DNA of 64,000 bases from Planomicrobium sp. CPCC 101079. Its GTDB lineage: Bacteria; Bacillota; Bacilli; Bacillales_A; Planococcaceae. Shown here piece by piece: positions 1 through 8,962 of the stretch. Under the pieces are notes generated by a model. That model was given only the letters and a program-made list of their open reading frames with translations. It searched no databases and was not told the DNA's origin. The position numbers and the translations under genes are program-made. The number at the start of each line of letters is the position of its first letter. Position 1 is the stretch's first letter. The stretch covers positions 248,001-312,000 of the forward strand of contig NZ_VOHC01000021.1 in NCBI RefSeq assembly GCF_007859275.1, written 5' to 3'.

Positions 1-169
1 CCTTGAAGGCAAGGAATACAAGATGCGCTTGAAAGGATTGCCGGCCATTGCTTTTCAGCATGAACTGGACCACTTGAACGGCATCATGTTCTTTGACCAT
101 ATCAATCCGAAAAATCCGTTTGCCGAAATTGAAAATGCCATAGCAATAGATAGAGCTTCGGGGGAATAA
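1..169 (+). CDS. def: Peptide deformylase, 3' end only
   Basis: The last 55 codons (reading frame from base 2) of a gene that begins left of the window. The protein removes the N-terminal formyl group from new polypeptides in the cytoplasm. The fragment carries the diagnostic metal-binding helix motif QHELDHLNG (HExxH), followed by the usual C-terminal tail. The stop codon lies in the loop of the terminator hairpin at 153-186. In Bacillus subtilis the second deformylase gene (ykrB/defB) lies in the same neighbourhood, beside ykrA and rnjA, which supports the call. Upstream catalytic motifs cannot be checked. Confidence 0.93.
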   Translation, partial: LEGKEYKMRLKGLPAIAFQHELDHLNGIMFFDHINPKNPFAEIENAIAIDRASGE

Positions 170-186
170 TCCCCGAAGCTCTTTTT
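153..186. terminator. Bidirectional terminator between def and the HAD phosphatase
   Basis: An 11-bp stem (GAGCTTCGGGG pairing with CCCCGAAGCTC) followed by a T-run. It contains the def stop codon in its loop and abuts the stop codon of the convergent gene at 185, so it can serve both genes. Confidence 0.85.
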
Positions 187-955
187 AAATCAATCCGATA
201 TGGCGGAATGCTTTCGCCAAGCCATCGTTGTCGACGTGATCCGTTACATAGGAAGCCTGTTTCTTTGTTTCTTCGGTTCCATTTCCCATCGATACACTAA
301 AACCTGCCGTAGCCATCATTTGGACATCGTTCAAACCATCTCCAAACGCGATAGTGTCTTCGATCGAGTGCCCTGTTATTTTGATCAGCCGTTCAATGCC
401 GCGCGCTTTCGTGCCGCCTTTTGGCACGACATCGCACGAAACACGGTGCCAACGGATAAAGTCCATATCCGTAAACGTCTCTTTGTATTGCGGCTCTTCT
501 TCTTGCTCACAAAACAATAAGGCTTGGTAGATATCGTTTTCCAAATGAAAATCTTCAATCATGGCTGGATGAGAATATTTTAATGTCTTGATGCCTTCAT
601 CAATATCCGGATGATAATCGATGCTCGATGCCATTTTTTCATGTGTCAAAAAAACAATCGGATGGTCCCGTTTTTCCGCGTATTCAACAATATCGGAAAG
701 TGTTTTAGGATTGAGCGCTTCCCTATAAATCGGCTCACCTTGATGAACTATGTACTGCCCATTAAATGTAATATACGTATCGATTTTAAGTTCCTCTAAT
801 ACTTTTTTCGCCATAAAAGGGCCTCGACCGGTAGCAATGGCAAGTTCATGGCCATTCGCCCTGGCTTCAAGGAGCGCCTCTTTCGCTGATGACGGCAATT
901 CTTTTTTCGAATTCAGTAAAGTTCCATCAATGTCCAATAGCAATAATTTTCCCAT
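185..955 (-). CDS. ykrA: HAD-superfamily Cof-type phosphatase (YkrA-like)
   Basis: 256 aa, the typical length of Cof-type (IIB cap) HAD phosphatases, which dephosphorylate small phosphorylated metabolites in the cytoplasm. HAD motif I is DIDGT at residues 8-12, with the nucleophile and acid aspartates. Motif II is the Thr of IATGRG near 42. The C-terminal motif IV is FGDGLNDVQMM near 205-215, with Mg2+-binding aspartates. The place between def and rpoY-rnjA matches B. subtilis ykrA. The true substrate cannot be read from the sequence; family members are often promiscuous on sugar phosphates and flavin nucleotides. Confidence 0.9.
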   Translation of the reverse strand: MGKLLLLDIDGTLLNSKKELPSSAKEALLEARANGHELAIATGRGPFMAKKVLEELKIDTYITFNGQYIVHQGEPIYREALNPKTLSDIVEYAEKRDHPIVFLTHEKMASSIDYHPDIDEGIKTLKYSHPAMIEDFHLENDIYQALLFCEQEEEPQYKETFTDMDFIRWHRVSCDVVPKGGTKARGIERLIKITGHSIEDTIAFGDGLNDVQMMATAGFSVSMGNGTEETKKQASYVTDHVDNDGLAKAFRHIGLI

Positions 956-1002
956 TTCTCATTCTCCATTCTTCTTCAGTTTGCAGCCAAATGCTGACCT
1001 GG

Positions 1003-1031
1003 TTTACTTTTTTCTGAAAATACAGTATACT
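1003..1031 (+). promoter_or_regulatory. Sigma-A-type promoter of the 23-codon mini-gene
   Basis: TTTACT (1003-1008), a 17-bp spacer and TATACT (1026-1031). The mini-gene start codon follows at 1053. It matches the vegetative consensus 4/6 and 5/6 with ideal spacing. Confidence 0.65.
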
Positions 1032-1052
1032 ATGTACAAGGAGTGATTAGCC

Positions 1053-1124
1053 ATGTTAAAGCGTTTAAAAAGAAAACTTGTTAGACAGCTTAATGGCATC
1101 ATGAACAAAAAGAAAATTGCATAA
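1053..1124 (+). CDS. 23-aa cationic mini-protein of unknown function
   Basis: An ATG preceded at seven bases by a good ribosome binding site (AAGGAGTG, 1038-1045) opens 23 codons ending in TAA. The peptide starts MLKRLKRKLV and ends MNKKKIA. It is very basic (nine or more Lys/Arg), has no acidic residue, and the N-terminal half could form an amphipathic helix. A sigma-A-like promoter lies just upstream and an intrinsic terminator directly downstream (1130-1165), so the unit is transcriptionally complete. I do not recognise the family. It could equally be a small RNA carrying an incidental frame, but the match of promoter, Shine-Dalgarno sequence and terminator favours a translated gene. Confidence 0.55.
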   Translation: MLKRLKRKLVRQLNGIMNKKKIA

Positions 1125-1129
1125 TTTGG

Positions 1130-1170
1130 TAGCCCTCCATGATAAAAAGGAGGGCTATTCTTTATTTTAA
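1130..1170 (+). terminator. Terminator of the mini-gene, upstream of rpoY
   Basis: TAGCCCTCC pairs with GGAGGGCTA around an AT-rich loop and is followed by TTCTTTATTTTA. It separates the mini-gene from rpoY, which must therefore have its own promoter or depend on readthrough. Confidence 0.8.
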
Positions 1171-1233
1171 AACAATGACATGATAATATAAAGAAAGTGA
1201 ATTTATTTGAACGTGGAAAAAGGAGAGCAAATT

Positions 1234-1446
1234 ATGATTTTTAAAGTTTATTATCAAGAAAACCGTTTTGAGGTACCAGTTCGCGAAAACACTAAGAGCC
1301 TCTATGTTGAAGCATCTACCGAGCGTGAAGTGCGCCAGCACTTGAAAGACCGCAACTATAATATCGAGTTTGTTCAGCTGCTTGAGGGCAGCCACTTGGA
1401 ATATGAACAAGCGAGCCAAAATTACGAAGTTGAGAGCATCAACTAA
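1234..1446 (+). CDS. rpoY: RNA polymerase epsilon subunit
   Basis: 70 aa, matching the DUF1447 family whose B. subtilis member YkzG (69 aa) is the small epsilon subunit of Firmicute RNA polymerase. The sequence begins [18 protein letters not shown] and runs through a conserved ExEVR segment. The ATG at 1234 is chosen over the upstream TTG at 1207 because AAAAGGAGAG lies just ahead of it. It sits two bases upstream of rnjA, the conserved arrangement in Bacillales, and is expected to be co-transcribed and translationally coupled with it. Confidence 0.95.
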   Translation: MIFKVYYQENRFEVPVRENTKSLYVEASTEREVRQHLKDRNYNIEFVQLLEGSHLEYEQASQNYEVESIN

Positions 1447-1448
1447 AT

Positions 1449-3116
1449 ATGAAATTCGTAAAAAATGACCAAACAGCTGTTTTCGCACTTGGCGGACTGG
1501 GCGAAATCGGCAAAAATACGTATGGCGTCCAATTCCAGGATGAAATCATCCTGATTGATGCCGGCATTAAATTCCCGGAAGACGATTTGCTCGGAATCGA
1601 TTACGTTATTCCGGATTACACGTATTTAGTTAAGAATATGGATAAGATCAAAGGCCTTTTCATTACCCATGGCCACGAAGACCACATCGGCGGTATTCCT
1701 TACTTGCTGAAAAAAATTAACATTCCTGTTTACGGCGGCAAACTGGCCCTTGGCTTGCTTCGCAAAAAGCTTGAAGAACATGGACTTTTGCGCCAAACAA
1801 AAATGACCGAAATCGAAGAAGATGACGTCATCAAGTTCCGTAAAACAGCAGTCAGCTTTTTCCGCACTACCCATAGTATTCCGGATGCTTTTGGCGTTGT
1901 CGTTAAAACGCCTCCCGGCAATATTGTGCATACAGGCGATTTCAAGTTCGACTTTACGCCGGTCGGCGAACCAGCTAACTTGCTGAAAATGGCACAAATC
2001 GGCAGCGAAGGCGTCTTGTGTCTGTTATCTGACAGCACTAATGCTGAAGTTCCGAATTTCACCATGTCGGAACGTAAAGTTGGAGACACAATTCGGGACA
2101 TTATGAGAAAAGTTGATGGGCGCTTGATTTTCGCGACGTTTGCTTCAAACATATATCGTCTTCAGCAAGTGACGGATGAAGCTGTAGCACAAGGCCGCAA
2201 AATCGCAGTTTTTGGCCGCAGCATGGACAATGCCATCACAATCGGCCGCGAGCTTGGATATATCAATGCACCGGAAGATGCCTTTGTCGATACACAAACC
2301 TTGAATCGCCTTCCAGCAAATGAAGTATTGATTCTTTGCACAGGTTCACAAGGTGAACCGATGGCTGCCCTTTCACGCATCGCCAACGGTACACATCGCC
2401 AAATCCAGATCCAGCCGAACGATACGGTCGTTTTCTCGTCTTCCCCGATTCCGGGCAATACGAGCAGCGTGAACCGTACCATTAACTTATTGTTCCGCGC
2501 TGGAGCAGATGTTATCCATGGATCGCTCAACAACATCCATACATCTGGCCATGGTTCGCAAGAAGAGCAAAAGTTGATGCTTCGATTGATCAAACCAAAG
2601 TACTTTATGCCAATCCACGGTGAGTTCCGGATGTTAAAAATGCACTCTCAACTTGCCATTGATTGCGACGTCCCAGAAGAAAATACGTTCATCATGGAAA
2701 ATGGCGAAGTTCTTGCTTTAGGCCAAGATGAAGCTTCAGTTGCAGGCCGCGTTCCTTCCGGAGATGTTTATATTGACGGCAGCGGCATCGGCGACATCGG
2801 CAACATCGTGCTGCGCGACCGCCGCATCCTCTCTGAAGAAGGCTTGGTTATTGTTGTAGTATCCGTTGACATGGAGAAGAACAAAATGGTGTCAGGACCA
2901 GATATCATTTCCCGCGGCTTTGTGTACATGCGCGAGTCCGGAACAATGATTTATGAAGCGCAGCAAATGCTGAACCGCCACCTGAACAAAAAAATCAACG
3001 GCAAAAACACCGAATGGGCCGAGCTGAAAAGTGAAATCTCTGACGTGCTTGGACCGTATTTGTATGAAAAAACAAAGCGCCGTCCGATGGTATTGCCGAT
3101 CATCATGGAAGTTTAA
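1449..3116 (+). CDS. rnjA: Ribonuclease J1
   Basis: 555 aa, full length. RNase J1 is a 5'-to-3' exoribonuclease and endonuclease of mRNA decay and rRNA maturation, acting in the cytoplasm. The metallo-beta-lactamase zinc motif HGHEDHIGG is at residues 74-82. The beta-CASP region includes the [10 protein letters not shown] segment and the late PIHGEFRM motif. The C-terminal domain ends in [16 protein letters not shown]. Linkage to rpoY is diagnostic for J1 rather than J2. No strong Shine-Dalgarno sequence precedes the ATG, which suggests translational coupling to rpoY. Confidence 0.97.
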   Translation: MKFVKNDQTAVFALGGLGEIGKNTYGVQFQDEIILIDAGIKFPEDDLLGIDYVIPDYTYLVKNMDKIKGLFITHGHEDHIGGIPYLLKKINIPVYGGKLALGLLRKKLEEHGLLRQTKMTEIEEDDVIKFRKTAVSFFRTTHSIPDAFGVVVKTPPGNIVHTGDFKFDFTPVGEPANLLKMAQIGSEGVLCLLSDSTNAEVPNFTMSERKVGDTIRDIMRKVDGRLIFATFASNIYRLQQVTDEAVAQGRKIAVFGRSMDNAITIGRELGYINAPEDAFVDTQTLNRLPANEVLILCTGSQGEPMAALSRIANGTHRQIQIQPNDTVVFSSSPIPGNTSSVNRTINLLFRAGADVIHGSLNNIHTSGHGSQEEQKLMLRLIKPKYFMPIHGEFRMLKMHSQLAIDCDVPEENTFIMENGEVLALGQDEASVAGRVPSGDVYIDGSGIGDIGNIVLRDRRILSEEGLVIVVVSVDMEKNKMVSGPDIISRGFVYMRESGTMIYEAQQMLNRHLNKKINGKNTEWAELKSEISDVLGPYLYEKTKRRPMVLPIIMEV

Positions 3117-3123
3117 GTCATAC

Positions 3124-3157
3124 AAAAAGGAAGCCCCGATATCGGGGCTTCCTTTTT
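3124..3157. terminator. Bidirectional terminator between rnjA and ktrC
   Basis: A perfect 17-bp palindrome (AAAAAGGAAGCCCCGAT with its complement) flanked by A- and T-runs between convergent genes. Confidence 0.92.
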
Positions 3158-3816
3158 TAGTTGAGGACTTTTTTTTCAAAACGATTGATGTCGGCATCGG
3201 AGCCGATGATGATTAAAATATCTTCCAATTGGATTTCCATATCTGCTTGCGGCGATACGATAATGTCTCCGCCACGTTTGATGGCGACGATATTGATGCC
3301 GTACTTTGCGCGTATATCGAGTTGGATCAATGTGTATCCGGACAGTTTTTCATTGGCGCGGATTTCCATGATGGAATGCTCATCGGAAAGTTCCAGATAA
3401 TCCAGCACGTTATTCGATAACATATTGTGGGCAATCCGAATCCCCATATCACGTTCTGGATGGACGACATGGTCCGCTCCGATTTTGCTTAACACTTTTG
3501 CATGATAGTCATTTTGGGCTTTTACTGTGATTTCTTTTACACCAATATCCTTAAGCATCAATGTTGTCAAGATACTCGCTTGGATATTTTCGCCGATTGC
3601 AACAATAACGTGCTCAAAATTTCGGATGCCAAGAGATTTCAGCACAGCTTCATCAGTCGTGTCCGCAACGATTGCCTGAGTGGCAATTGTGGCAAACTCA
3701 TCCACACGCTCTGAATCTTTGTCGATCGCCATCACGTCAGCATCTTGTTCGATCAATTCTCTGACAATGCTCCCGCCGAAACGCCCCAGTCCAATTACTA
3801 CAAATTCCTTTTTCAT
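3157..3816 (-). CDS. ktrC: Ktr potassium channel gating subunit KtrC
   Basis: 219 aa, the normal length of KtrA/KtrC. It is a cytoplasmic octameric ring protein that gates the Ktr K+ channel. The N-terminal RCK_N Rossmann fold starts FVVIGLGRFGGSIVREL (GxGxxG) with AIDKD at the end of the second strand. The C-terminal RCK_C domain (about residues 135-219) is the part that binds the second messenger c-di-AMP in characterised homologues. The gene lies next to rnjA as ktrC (ykqB) nearly does in B. subtilis, and the likely channel partner KtrD is coded at 34515-35873. Assignment to KtrC rather than KtrA rests on synteny. Confidence 0.9.
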   Translation of the reverse strand: MKKEFVVIGLGRFGGSIVRELIEQDADVMAIDKDSERVDEFATIATQAIVADTTDEAVLKSLGIRNFEHVIVAIGENIQASILTTLMLKDIGVKEITVKAQNDYHAKVLSKIGADHVVHPERDMGIRIAHNMLSNNVLDYLELSDEHSIMEIRANEKLSGYTLIQLDIRAKYGINIVAIKRGGDIIVSPQADMEIQLEDILIIIGSDADINRFEKKVLN

Positions 3817-3921
3817 TGTGCTTCCTCCACATCCTTTACTACTTCTATTTTACCTTACTTCTCTTCCCGTAAAAAAGGAATAGTTTTACGTATTTAAAGT
3901 TGCGTGTTCTACACAAAATAG

Positions 3922-3942
3922 AAAACCCGCCTTATCGGCGGG
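3922..3942 (-). terminator. Short terminator overlapping the end of the Cys-rich ORF
   Basis: CCCGCC pairs with GGCGGG. The stop codon of the leftward gene falls in the loop and four Ts follow in the transcript. The stem is only six bases, so strength is uncertain. Confidence 0.5.
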
Positions 3943-4243
3943 GATCCAAAGGCCTTGTCGGCCGATTTTCGCAATATTCGCAGCTGCTGTCACTGCATTG
4001 TTCTTCACGCCATTCGTTGCATGTTGCACAGTAGCTAGCATCAAACTCATCATCAAATGTAAGCGCGTCTAAGCATGTATGGCAATACGTATGGACTTCC
4101 ATCCAATTGATAAATTTTTTATTGGCAACTAAATAAAGGCCTTGTTGGTCTTGTTTATAATTCATGATTGAAGATTTTCGGATTACCCTTTTTGTTGGGT
4201 CCAGAAAAAAATTCATTTTCCCGTTCAAGCGGATCACTCCCAA
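3932..4243 (-). CDS. Small Cys-rich, probable zinc-binding protein
   Basis: Up to 103 aa; I do not recognise the family. The C-terminal half has CxxC pairs (CHTC, CATC, CEYC) and two extra cysteines, a pattern consistent with one or two structural zinc sites. The N-terminal part (KMNFFLDPTKR onward) has no motif I can name. The start is uncertain: TTG at 4243, TTG at 4228 (behind GGGAG at eight bases) and ATG at 4216 are all possible. It is monocistronic between ktrC and the divergent polyamine operon. Coding appears real from its length and cysteine spacing, but function is unknown. Confidence 0.6.
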   Translation of the reverse strand: MGVIRLNGKMNFFLDPTKRVIRKSSIMNYKQDQQGLYLVANKKFINWMEVHTYCHTCLDALTFDDEFDASYCATCNEWREEQCSDSSCEYCENRPTRPLDPRR

Positions 4244-4437
4244 AGTAATGGTTAAGCTTCTTTTAAAAGCACCTCTATCATAATAGCATCAAAAGTTGAA
4301 TTTGCGGCAAAAATACTTTATGCCGTCCCTCTATAATAGAGATTTTTGAAGAAAAATTGCAATAAATATGAACAGATTTGCAAAATATTTTTTCATCTGA
4401 ATAATAGCATTTTGTTTGCAAGTTAAAACACTCTTAA

Positions 4438-4487
4438 AGTAAACTGTAAGTATATTTTAACTAAACTTACTTGCTTGAAAGTTTACT
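4438..4487. promoter_or_regulatory. Inverted-repeat operator candidate upstream of the polyamine operon
   Basis: AGTAAACT (4438-4445) and its exact complement AGTTTACT (4480-4487) flank an inner pair TAAACTT (4462-4468) and AAGTTTA (4479-4485). They lie 28-77 bases before the start of the XRE-cupin regulator gene, next to plausible sigma-A elements (TTGCAA at 4416). This is a natural autoregulatory site for that regulator. The rest of the 271-base gap (4244-4514) is AT-rich with no ORF I can support. Confidence 0.4.
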
Positions 4488-4514
4488 ATCAATAAACGAA
4501 TCGAGGAGAAACGG

Positions 4515-5054
4515 ATGCAAATCGGAGCGAAGATAAAGCGCCTGCGTTTGAAAAACGGATTGACCCAGGAAGAATTAGGTGAACGGACAGACCTCAGCAA
4601 AGGATTTATTTCCCAGTTGGAAAGGGATATGAACTCGCCTTCCATTGAAACCTTGTTTTCTCTATTAGAAGTTCTTGGGACCAGTCCAAAAGAATTCTTC
4701 GATGATGAAGAGGATATGAAAGTCGTCTATTCGGCTGAAGACCATACCGTTCACATTGATGAGGACGCTGGATATGAAATCGACTGGCTCATCCCCACTT
4801 CCAATAAGAAAGAAATGGAACCGGTATATTTGACCCTGCGAGAGAAAAGCCAATTCAGAGCATTTGAACCTTCTTTAGCAGAAACCTTCATTTACGTAAT
4901 TGAAGGAAAAATCCGTCTGATTTTAGGTGAAAATGAATATTTCGCTCGTACTGGTGATTCAATCTATTATTCCGCTTCGCATAGCCACCGAGTAGTCAAT
5001 GAACATGCCGGAAAATCCGAATTGATCGTTGTTGCCACACATTCATATTTATAA
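4515..5054 (+). CDS. XRE-cupin transcriptional regulator of polyamine uptake
   Basis: 179 aa. The N-terminal helix-turn-helix is at about residues 5-60 ([23 protein letters not shown], then [16 protein letters not shown]). The C-terminal cupin_2 barrel is at about 105-175 ([18 protein letters not shown], then HSHRVVN). This architecture is shared with PuuR-type regulators that sense small ligands, including polyamines. It is the first gene of a tight cluster with potABCD, 17 bases upstream of potA, and has its own Shine-Dalgarno sequence (GAGGAGA). By context it is inferred to repress the operon, possibly through the inverted repeats at 4438-4487. Confidence 0.85.
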   Translation: MQIGAKIKRLRLKNGLTQEELGERTDLSKGFISQLERDMNSPSIETLFSLLEVLGTSPKEFFDDEEDMKVVYSAEDHTVHIDEDAGYEIDWLIPTSNKKEMEPVYLTLREKSQFRAFEPSLAETFIYVIEGKIRLILGENEYFARTGDSIYYSASHSHRVVNEHAGKSELIVVATHSYL

Positions 5055-5071
5055 CGCAGGAGGGAACTGGA

Positions 5072-6178
5072 ATGCCAAAAAACTCAATTATCCATTTCGA
5101 AAATGTTAGTCACACTTATGAAGGAGGAGACGTTGTCTTAAATAACGTTTCGTTTGAATTGGAAAAAGGGAAATTCTATACCTTACTTGGTCCTTCAGGA
5201 TGCGGCAAGACTACCATTTTACACCTGATTGCCGGCTTCCATACACCATCAAGCGGCAATATTTACATGGCAGGAAAACAAATGAACAACATACCAGCCA
5301 ACGAACGGCAAGTCAACACGGTGTTTCAAGACTATGCACTATTTCCTCACCTCAACGTATTCGACAATGTCGCATTTGGCCTCCGCATCAAAAAAATCAA
5401 AAAACCGGAAGTTGAGCGGCGTGTCAAAGAAGCGCTGGAATTCGTCAATTTGCAAGGATATGAAACACGTGAAATCCATGAAATGTCGGGCGGACAGCGG
5501 CAGCGCGTTGCCATTGCCCGAGCGATTGTCAATGACCCTGAAGTGATTCTGCTTGATGAACCTTTATCTGCTTTGGATTTAAAGCTTCGCACAGAAATGC
5601 AATACGAATTGCGCGAGCTTCAGCAGCGTCTCGGCAAAACATTTGTCTTTGTTACACATGACCAGGAAGAGGCATTGGCAATGTCAGATGAGATTTTTGT
5701 TATGAACGCTGGCGAAATCCAGCAAAGCGGAACGCCCATGGATATTTACGATGAGCCGATCAACCGATTTGTCGCAGATTTTATCGGCGAATCCAATATT
5801 GTGGCCGGCGAAATGATCTCTGATTACCGGGTACGTTTCGCCAACCAAGAATTCGAATGTGTCGATAAAGGCTTGAATCCCCATGAACAAGTAGAAATCG
5901 TCATCCGCCCAGAAGATTTGGAAATCACAGACTTAGCACGCGGAAAAATCGCTGTAACCGTTGATACGCAATTATTCAGAGGTGTACATTATGAAATTTC
6001 TACAATTGATGCTGTCGGCAATGAGTGGCTTGTCCACTCTACGAAAAAAGCGGAAGTTGGCGCAAAAATCGGACTGGACTTCGATCCTGAGGATATTCAT
6101 GTTATGCGGTTGAACGAATCTGAAGAAGCTTTTGATGCGAGACTAGATTCTTATGGGGTGCTGAATTATGAAAACTAA
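5072..6178 (+). CDS. potA: Spermidine/putrescine ABC importer ATPase PotA
   Basis: 368 aa. It is the cytoplasmic ATP-hydrolysing subunit of the polyamine importer. Walker [10 protein letters not shown] is at 40-48, the Q-loop sits in [21 protein letters not shown], the signature is [15 protein letters not shown], Walker B is [12 protein letters not shown] and the H-loop is [10 protein letters not shown]-terminal TOBE-type regulatory domain (about 240-355, containing [12 protein letters not shown]) is present as in PotA/MalK-type ATPases. The stop overlaps the potB start by 11 bases, implying coupled translation. Confidence 0.95.
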   Translation: MPKNSIIHFENVSHTYEGGDVVLNNVSFELEKGKFYTLLGPSGCGKTTILHLIAGFHTPSSGNIYMAGKQMNNIPANERQVNTVFQDYALFPHLNVFDNVAFGLRIKKIKKPEVERRVKEALEFVNLQGYETREIHEMSGGQRQRVAIARAIVNDPEVILLDEPLSALDLKLRTEMQYELRELQQRLGKTFVFVTHDQEEALAMSDEIFVMNAGEIQQSGTPMDIYDEPINRFVADFIGESNIVAGEMISDYRVRFANQEFECVDKGLNPHEQVEIVIRPEDLEITDLARGKIAVTVDTQLFRGVHYEISTIDAVGNEWLVHSTKKAEVGAKIGLDFDPEDIHVMRLNESEEAFDARLDSYGVLNYEN

Positions 6179-6989
6179 AGCCCCTCGTTTTTACTATATG
6201 ATCCCCTACTATCTTTGGATAGTTTTGTTTGTTGTTGCACCTATTGCGTTAGTTGTATATTATTCATTTTTCAATATCACAGGTGATTTCACATTTTCCA
6301 ATTACCAAAACTTCTTTTCATCTGTTTATTTCCGGATGACGCTAAGCTCTTTTTGGTATGCGTTTCTTGTCACCTTGATTACAATAGCGATTGCCTACCC
6401 AACGGCCTATTGGCTGACTAAAACAAAAAATAAGCAGTTGTGGCTGTTGCTGATCATCATCCCTTCCTGGATCAATCTGCTGCTGAAAGCTTATGCTTTT
6501 ATCGGGATTTTTGGCTTGTACGGCCCTGTCAACAAAGTGATTAGCACTTTTGGCAGCAGGCAGCAGATTTTGTTTACCGACTTCAGTTTTATCTTTGTAG
6601 CCGTTTATATTTTCATTCCATTCATGATATTGCCGATTTTCAATTCACTGGATAAGTTGAATCCTGCATTGTTCGATGCATCTCGCGACCTCGGCGCATC
6701 ATCATGGGTGACATTCCGGCGTGTTATTTTCCCCTTGACGCTAAATGGCGTTAAATCAGGGATACAGGCTGTCTTTATCCCTGCTTTGTCCCTATTCGTG
6801 ATCACCCGCCTTATTTCGGGCAACAAAGTTATCACACTGGGCACAGCAATTGAACAGCAATTCTTGGTTACACAAAACTGGGGTATGGGGTCGACCATCG
6901 CCGTCTTTCTGATTTTGTTTATGATCATCGTCATGATGCTTACAGGACAAAAAGATAGAGGAGGTGCCATTAGTGGGAAAACTAAGTAA
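6168..6989 (+). CDS. potB: Polyamine ABC importer permease PotB
   Basis: 273 aa with about six membrane segments. It is one half of the membrane channel of the polyamine importer. The cytoplasmic EAA-type loop that docks on the ATPase is seen as [21 protein letters not shown] near residues 168-188. The 5' end overlaps potA and the 3' end overlaps potC. The order potA-B-C-D is the canonical one. Confidence 0.94.
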   Translation: MKTKAPRFYYMIPYYLWIVLFVVAPIALVVYYSFFNITGDFTFSNYQNFFSSVYFRMTLSSFWYAFLVTLITIAIAYPTAYWLTKTKNKQLWLLLIIIPSWINLLLKAYAFIGIFGLYGPVNKVISTFGSRQQILFTDFSFIFVAVYIFIPFMILPIFNSLDKLNPALFDASRDLGASSWVTFRRVIFPLTLNGVKSGIQAVFIPALSLFVITRLISGNKVITLGTAIEQQFLVTQNWGMGSTIAVFLILFMIIVMMLTGQKDRGGAISGKTK

Positions 6990-7779
6990 GGTCGCGAAGT
7001 TATATTTAGCATTAGTTTTTTTCATTTTGTATGCGCCAATTTTTTATTTGATTTTTTATTCGTTCAATAGCGGCGGTACAATGTCAAGCTATGAAGGATT
7101 TACACTGGAGCATTATGCAGCGGTATTTAACGATACCCGGCTTATTATTATTTTGCTGAACACTGTCATTGTGGCTTTGCTGTCTTCCCTGATTGCGACG
7201 GCAATTGGTGTTCTCGGTGCAATTGGCATCGTCTTTTTGCGCAATCGCAATATGCGCAACGCCGTTTTATCGCTCAATACAATTTTAATCGTCAGCCCCG
7301 ATGTCATCATCGGTGCTTCGTTTCTTATTTTGTTTACTATGGTCGGCGTCAAGCTGGGCTTTGCTTCGGTCCTGATTTCGCATATCGCCTTCAGCATTCC
7401 CATTGTTGTCATTATGGTTCTGCCGAAATTGCAGGAAATGAGCAGTTCCTTGATCGATGCAGCTGCGGATCTCGGCGCTTCTAAGCGAGACATTTTAACA
7501 CGGGTCATTATCCCATACATCAAACCAGGAATCTTTGCCGGCTTTTTTCTGGCGTTGACGTATTCGCTTGATGATTTTGCAGTGACTTTTTTTGTCACAG
7601 GCAACGGCTTCTCTACCCTTTCCGTAGAAATTTATTCGATGGCTCGGGCAGGGATCACACTGACAATCAATGCACTGTCTGCATTAATTTTCATCATAAC
7701 TCTCTTATTGGTCGTTGGTTATTATTTCTTTAATCAACGTAGCCGCCAGCCCGTGGAAACAGGAGGGAACAAATTATGA
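6973..7779 (+). CDS. potC: Polyamine ABC importer permease PotC
   Basis: 268 aa from the GTG at 6973, chosen because AGGAGG (6959-6964) lies eight bases upstream; a further in-frame GTG at 6964 is inside that ribosome binding site. About six membrane segments are present. The EAA loop DAAADLGASKRDILTRVIIP contacts PotA. It overlaps the end of potB by 17 bases and the start of potD by 4 (ATGA). Confidence 0.93.
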   Translation: MGKLSKVAKLYLALVFFILYAPIFYLIFYSFNSGGTMSSYEGFTLEHYAAVFNDTRLIIILLNTVIVALLSSLIATAIGVLGAIGIVFLRNRNMRNAVLSLNTILIVSPDVIIGASFLILFTMVGVKLGFASVLISHIAFSIPIVVIMVLPKLQEMSSSLIDAAADLGASKRDILTRVIIPYIKPGIFAGFFLALTYSLDDFAVTFFVTGNGFSTLSVEIYSMARAGITLTINALSALIFIITLLLVVGYYFFNQRSRQPVETGGNKL

Positions 7780-8855
7780 AAGAAATCCTGCGTGCGAGTA
7801 TCGCAATTCTGCTGATAGTTGCGCTGTTATTCTATGGCGTTTCCCTGCTGGAAAAAGGTTCTGCCACTACTTCTGGGGGTACAACGATAACGGTCTTTAA
7901 TTGGGGAGAATACATCGATCCTGAACTGATTGCCCGGTTTGAAGAAGAAACAAACACAAAAGTGATTTATGAAACATTTGATTCAAATGAAGCAATGATG
8001 ACAAAAATTGAACAAGGCGGCACTTCCTATGATGTTGCAATGCCGTCTGAATATGCAATTGAAAAAATGAAAGAAAGTGAATTGCTTCTTCCCATCGACC
8101 ATGAAAAAATACCGAATCTAAAGAACATTGATCCTTATTTTCTGGATTTGCCTTTTGATCCCGGCAACAAGTACTCTATCCCCTATTTCTGGGGAACAGT
8201 TGGAATTGCCTACAATCCTGCCTTATTAGAGGGGCAGTCTTTTGAAAGCTGGAACGATTTATGGGATCCAAGCCTAAAAGAAGAAGTTATTATTGTCGAT
8301 AGTGCACGGGAAGCAATTGGCATGGGCCTGAACAGTTTAAACTATTCCCTGAACTCTACGGACCTCTCCGAGTTGCGGCAAGCGACGGACAAATTGAAAA
8401 CGCTCGGACCAAATGTCAAGGCCGTAATCGGCGATGAAATTGTCGAAATGATGCGCCGTGAAGAAGCAGCCATTGCCCTTACCTGGTCCGGTCAGGCAGC
8501 TGATATGATGTTCGTCAATGAGAACATCGATTATTCTGTTCCAAAAGAAGGTTCCAACCTTTGGTTCGACAACATGGTTATTCCAAAAACGGCCGGCAAT
8601 GCAGAAGGCGCGCACGAGTTTATCAACTTCATGCTTGAAGCTGAAGTGGCAGCACAAAACACTAGTTATGTCGGCTACTCGACGCCAAACCAAGCCGCTA
8701 CTGAGCTTATGGACGCGGAAGTCATAGAAGACGAGCGTTTCTATCCGCCGGAGGAACTTCGCGAACGGCTGGAGGTTTACAAAAATTTAGGTCCTGAAAT
8801 GCTTGGAGTCTACAACGAATTGTTTTTGGAGTTTAAAATGGATATGAAAAATTAA
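7776..8855 (+). CDS. potD: Polyamine-binding protein PotD, membrane-anchored
   Basis: 359 aa. It is the extracytoplasmic receptor that hands spermidine or putrescine to PotBC. The mature part begins with the family motif TVFNWGEYIDPELI and contains YDVAMPSEYAIEKM and IPYFWGTVGIAYN, all typical of PotD/PotF. The N-terminal hydrophobic stretch (residues 9-24, IAILLIVALLFYGVSL) has no lipobox cysteine and no obvious signal peptidase I site. The protein is therefore probably held by an uncleaved N-terminal membrane helix rather than a lipid, which is unusual for a Gram-positive binding protein. Confidence 0.93.
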   Translation: MKEILRASIAILLIVALLFYGVSLLEKGSATTSGGTTITVFNWGEYIDPELIARFEEETNTKVIYETFDSNEAMMTKIEQGGTSYDVAMPSEYAIEKMKESELLLPIDHEKIPNLKNIDPYFLDLPFDPGNKYSIPYFWGTVGIAYNPALLEGQSFESWNDLWDPSLKEEVIIVDSAREAIGMGLNSLNYSLNSTDLSELRQATDKLKTLGPNVKAVIGDEIVEMMRREEAAIALTWSGQAADMMFVNENIDYSVPKEGSNLWFDNMVIPKTAGNAEGAHEFINFMLEAEVAAQNTSYVGYSTPNQAATELMDAEVIEDERFYPPEELRERLEVYKNLGPEMLGVYNELFLEFKMDMKN

Positions 8856-8883
8856 CAAGCAGGTTTTCCTGCTTGTTTTTTTT
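8855..8883 (+). terminator. Terminator of the pot operon
   Basis: ACAAGCAGG pairs with CCTGCTTGT across a TTTT loop, followed by an eight-base T-run, directly after the potD stop. Confidence 0.88.
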
Positions 8884-8962
8884 GCTGAAATTCGGGTATA
8901 GTTGTTCAGTCAGATATGCTAAACTTTAGGAACACGAAACAACGAAGAGAGAAGGATTGCCG

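Noticed and set aside
8875-8899. Sigma-B-like element GTTTTT-N13-GGGTAT upstream of the MFS gene
   Set aside because: The GTTTTT part is the T-run of the potD terminator, so the match may be fortuitous. No stress link for this exporter is known.
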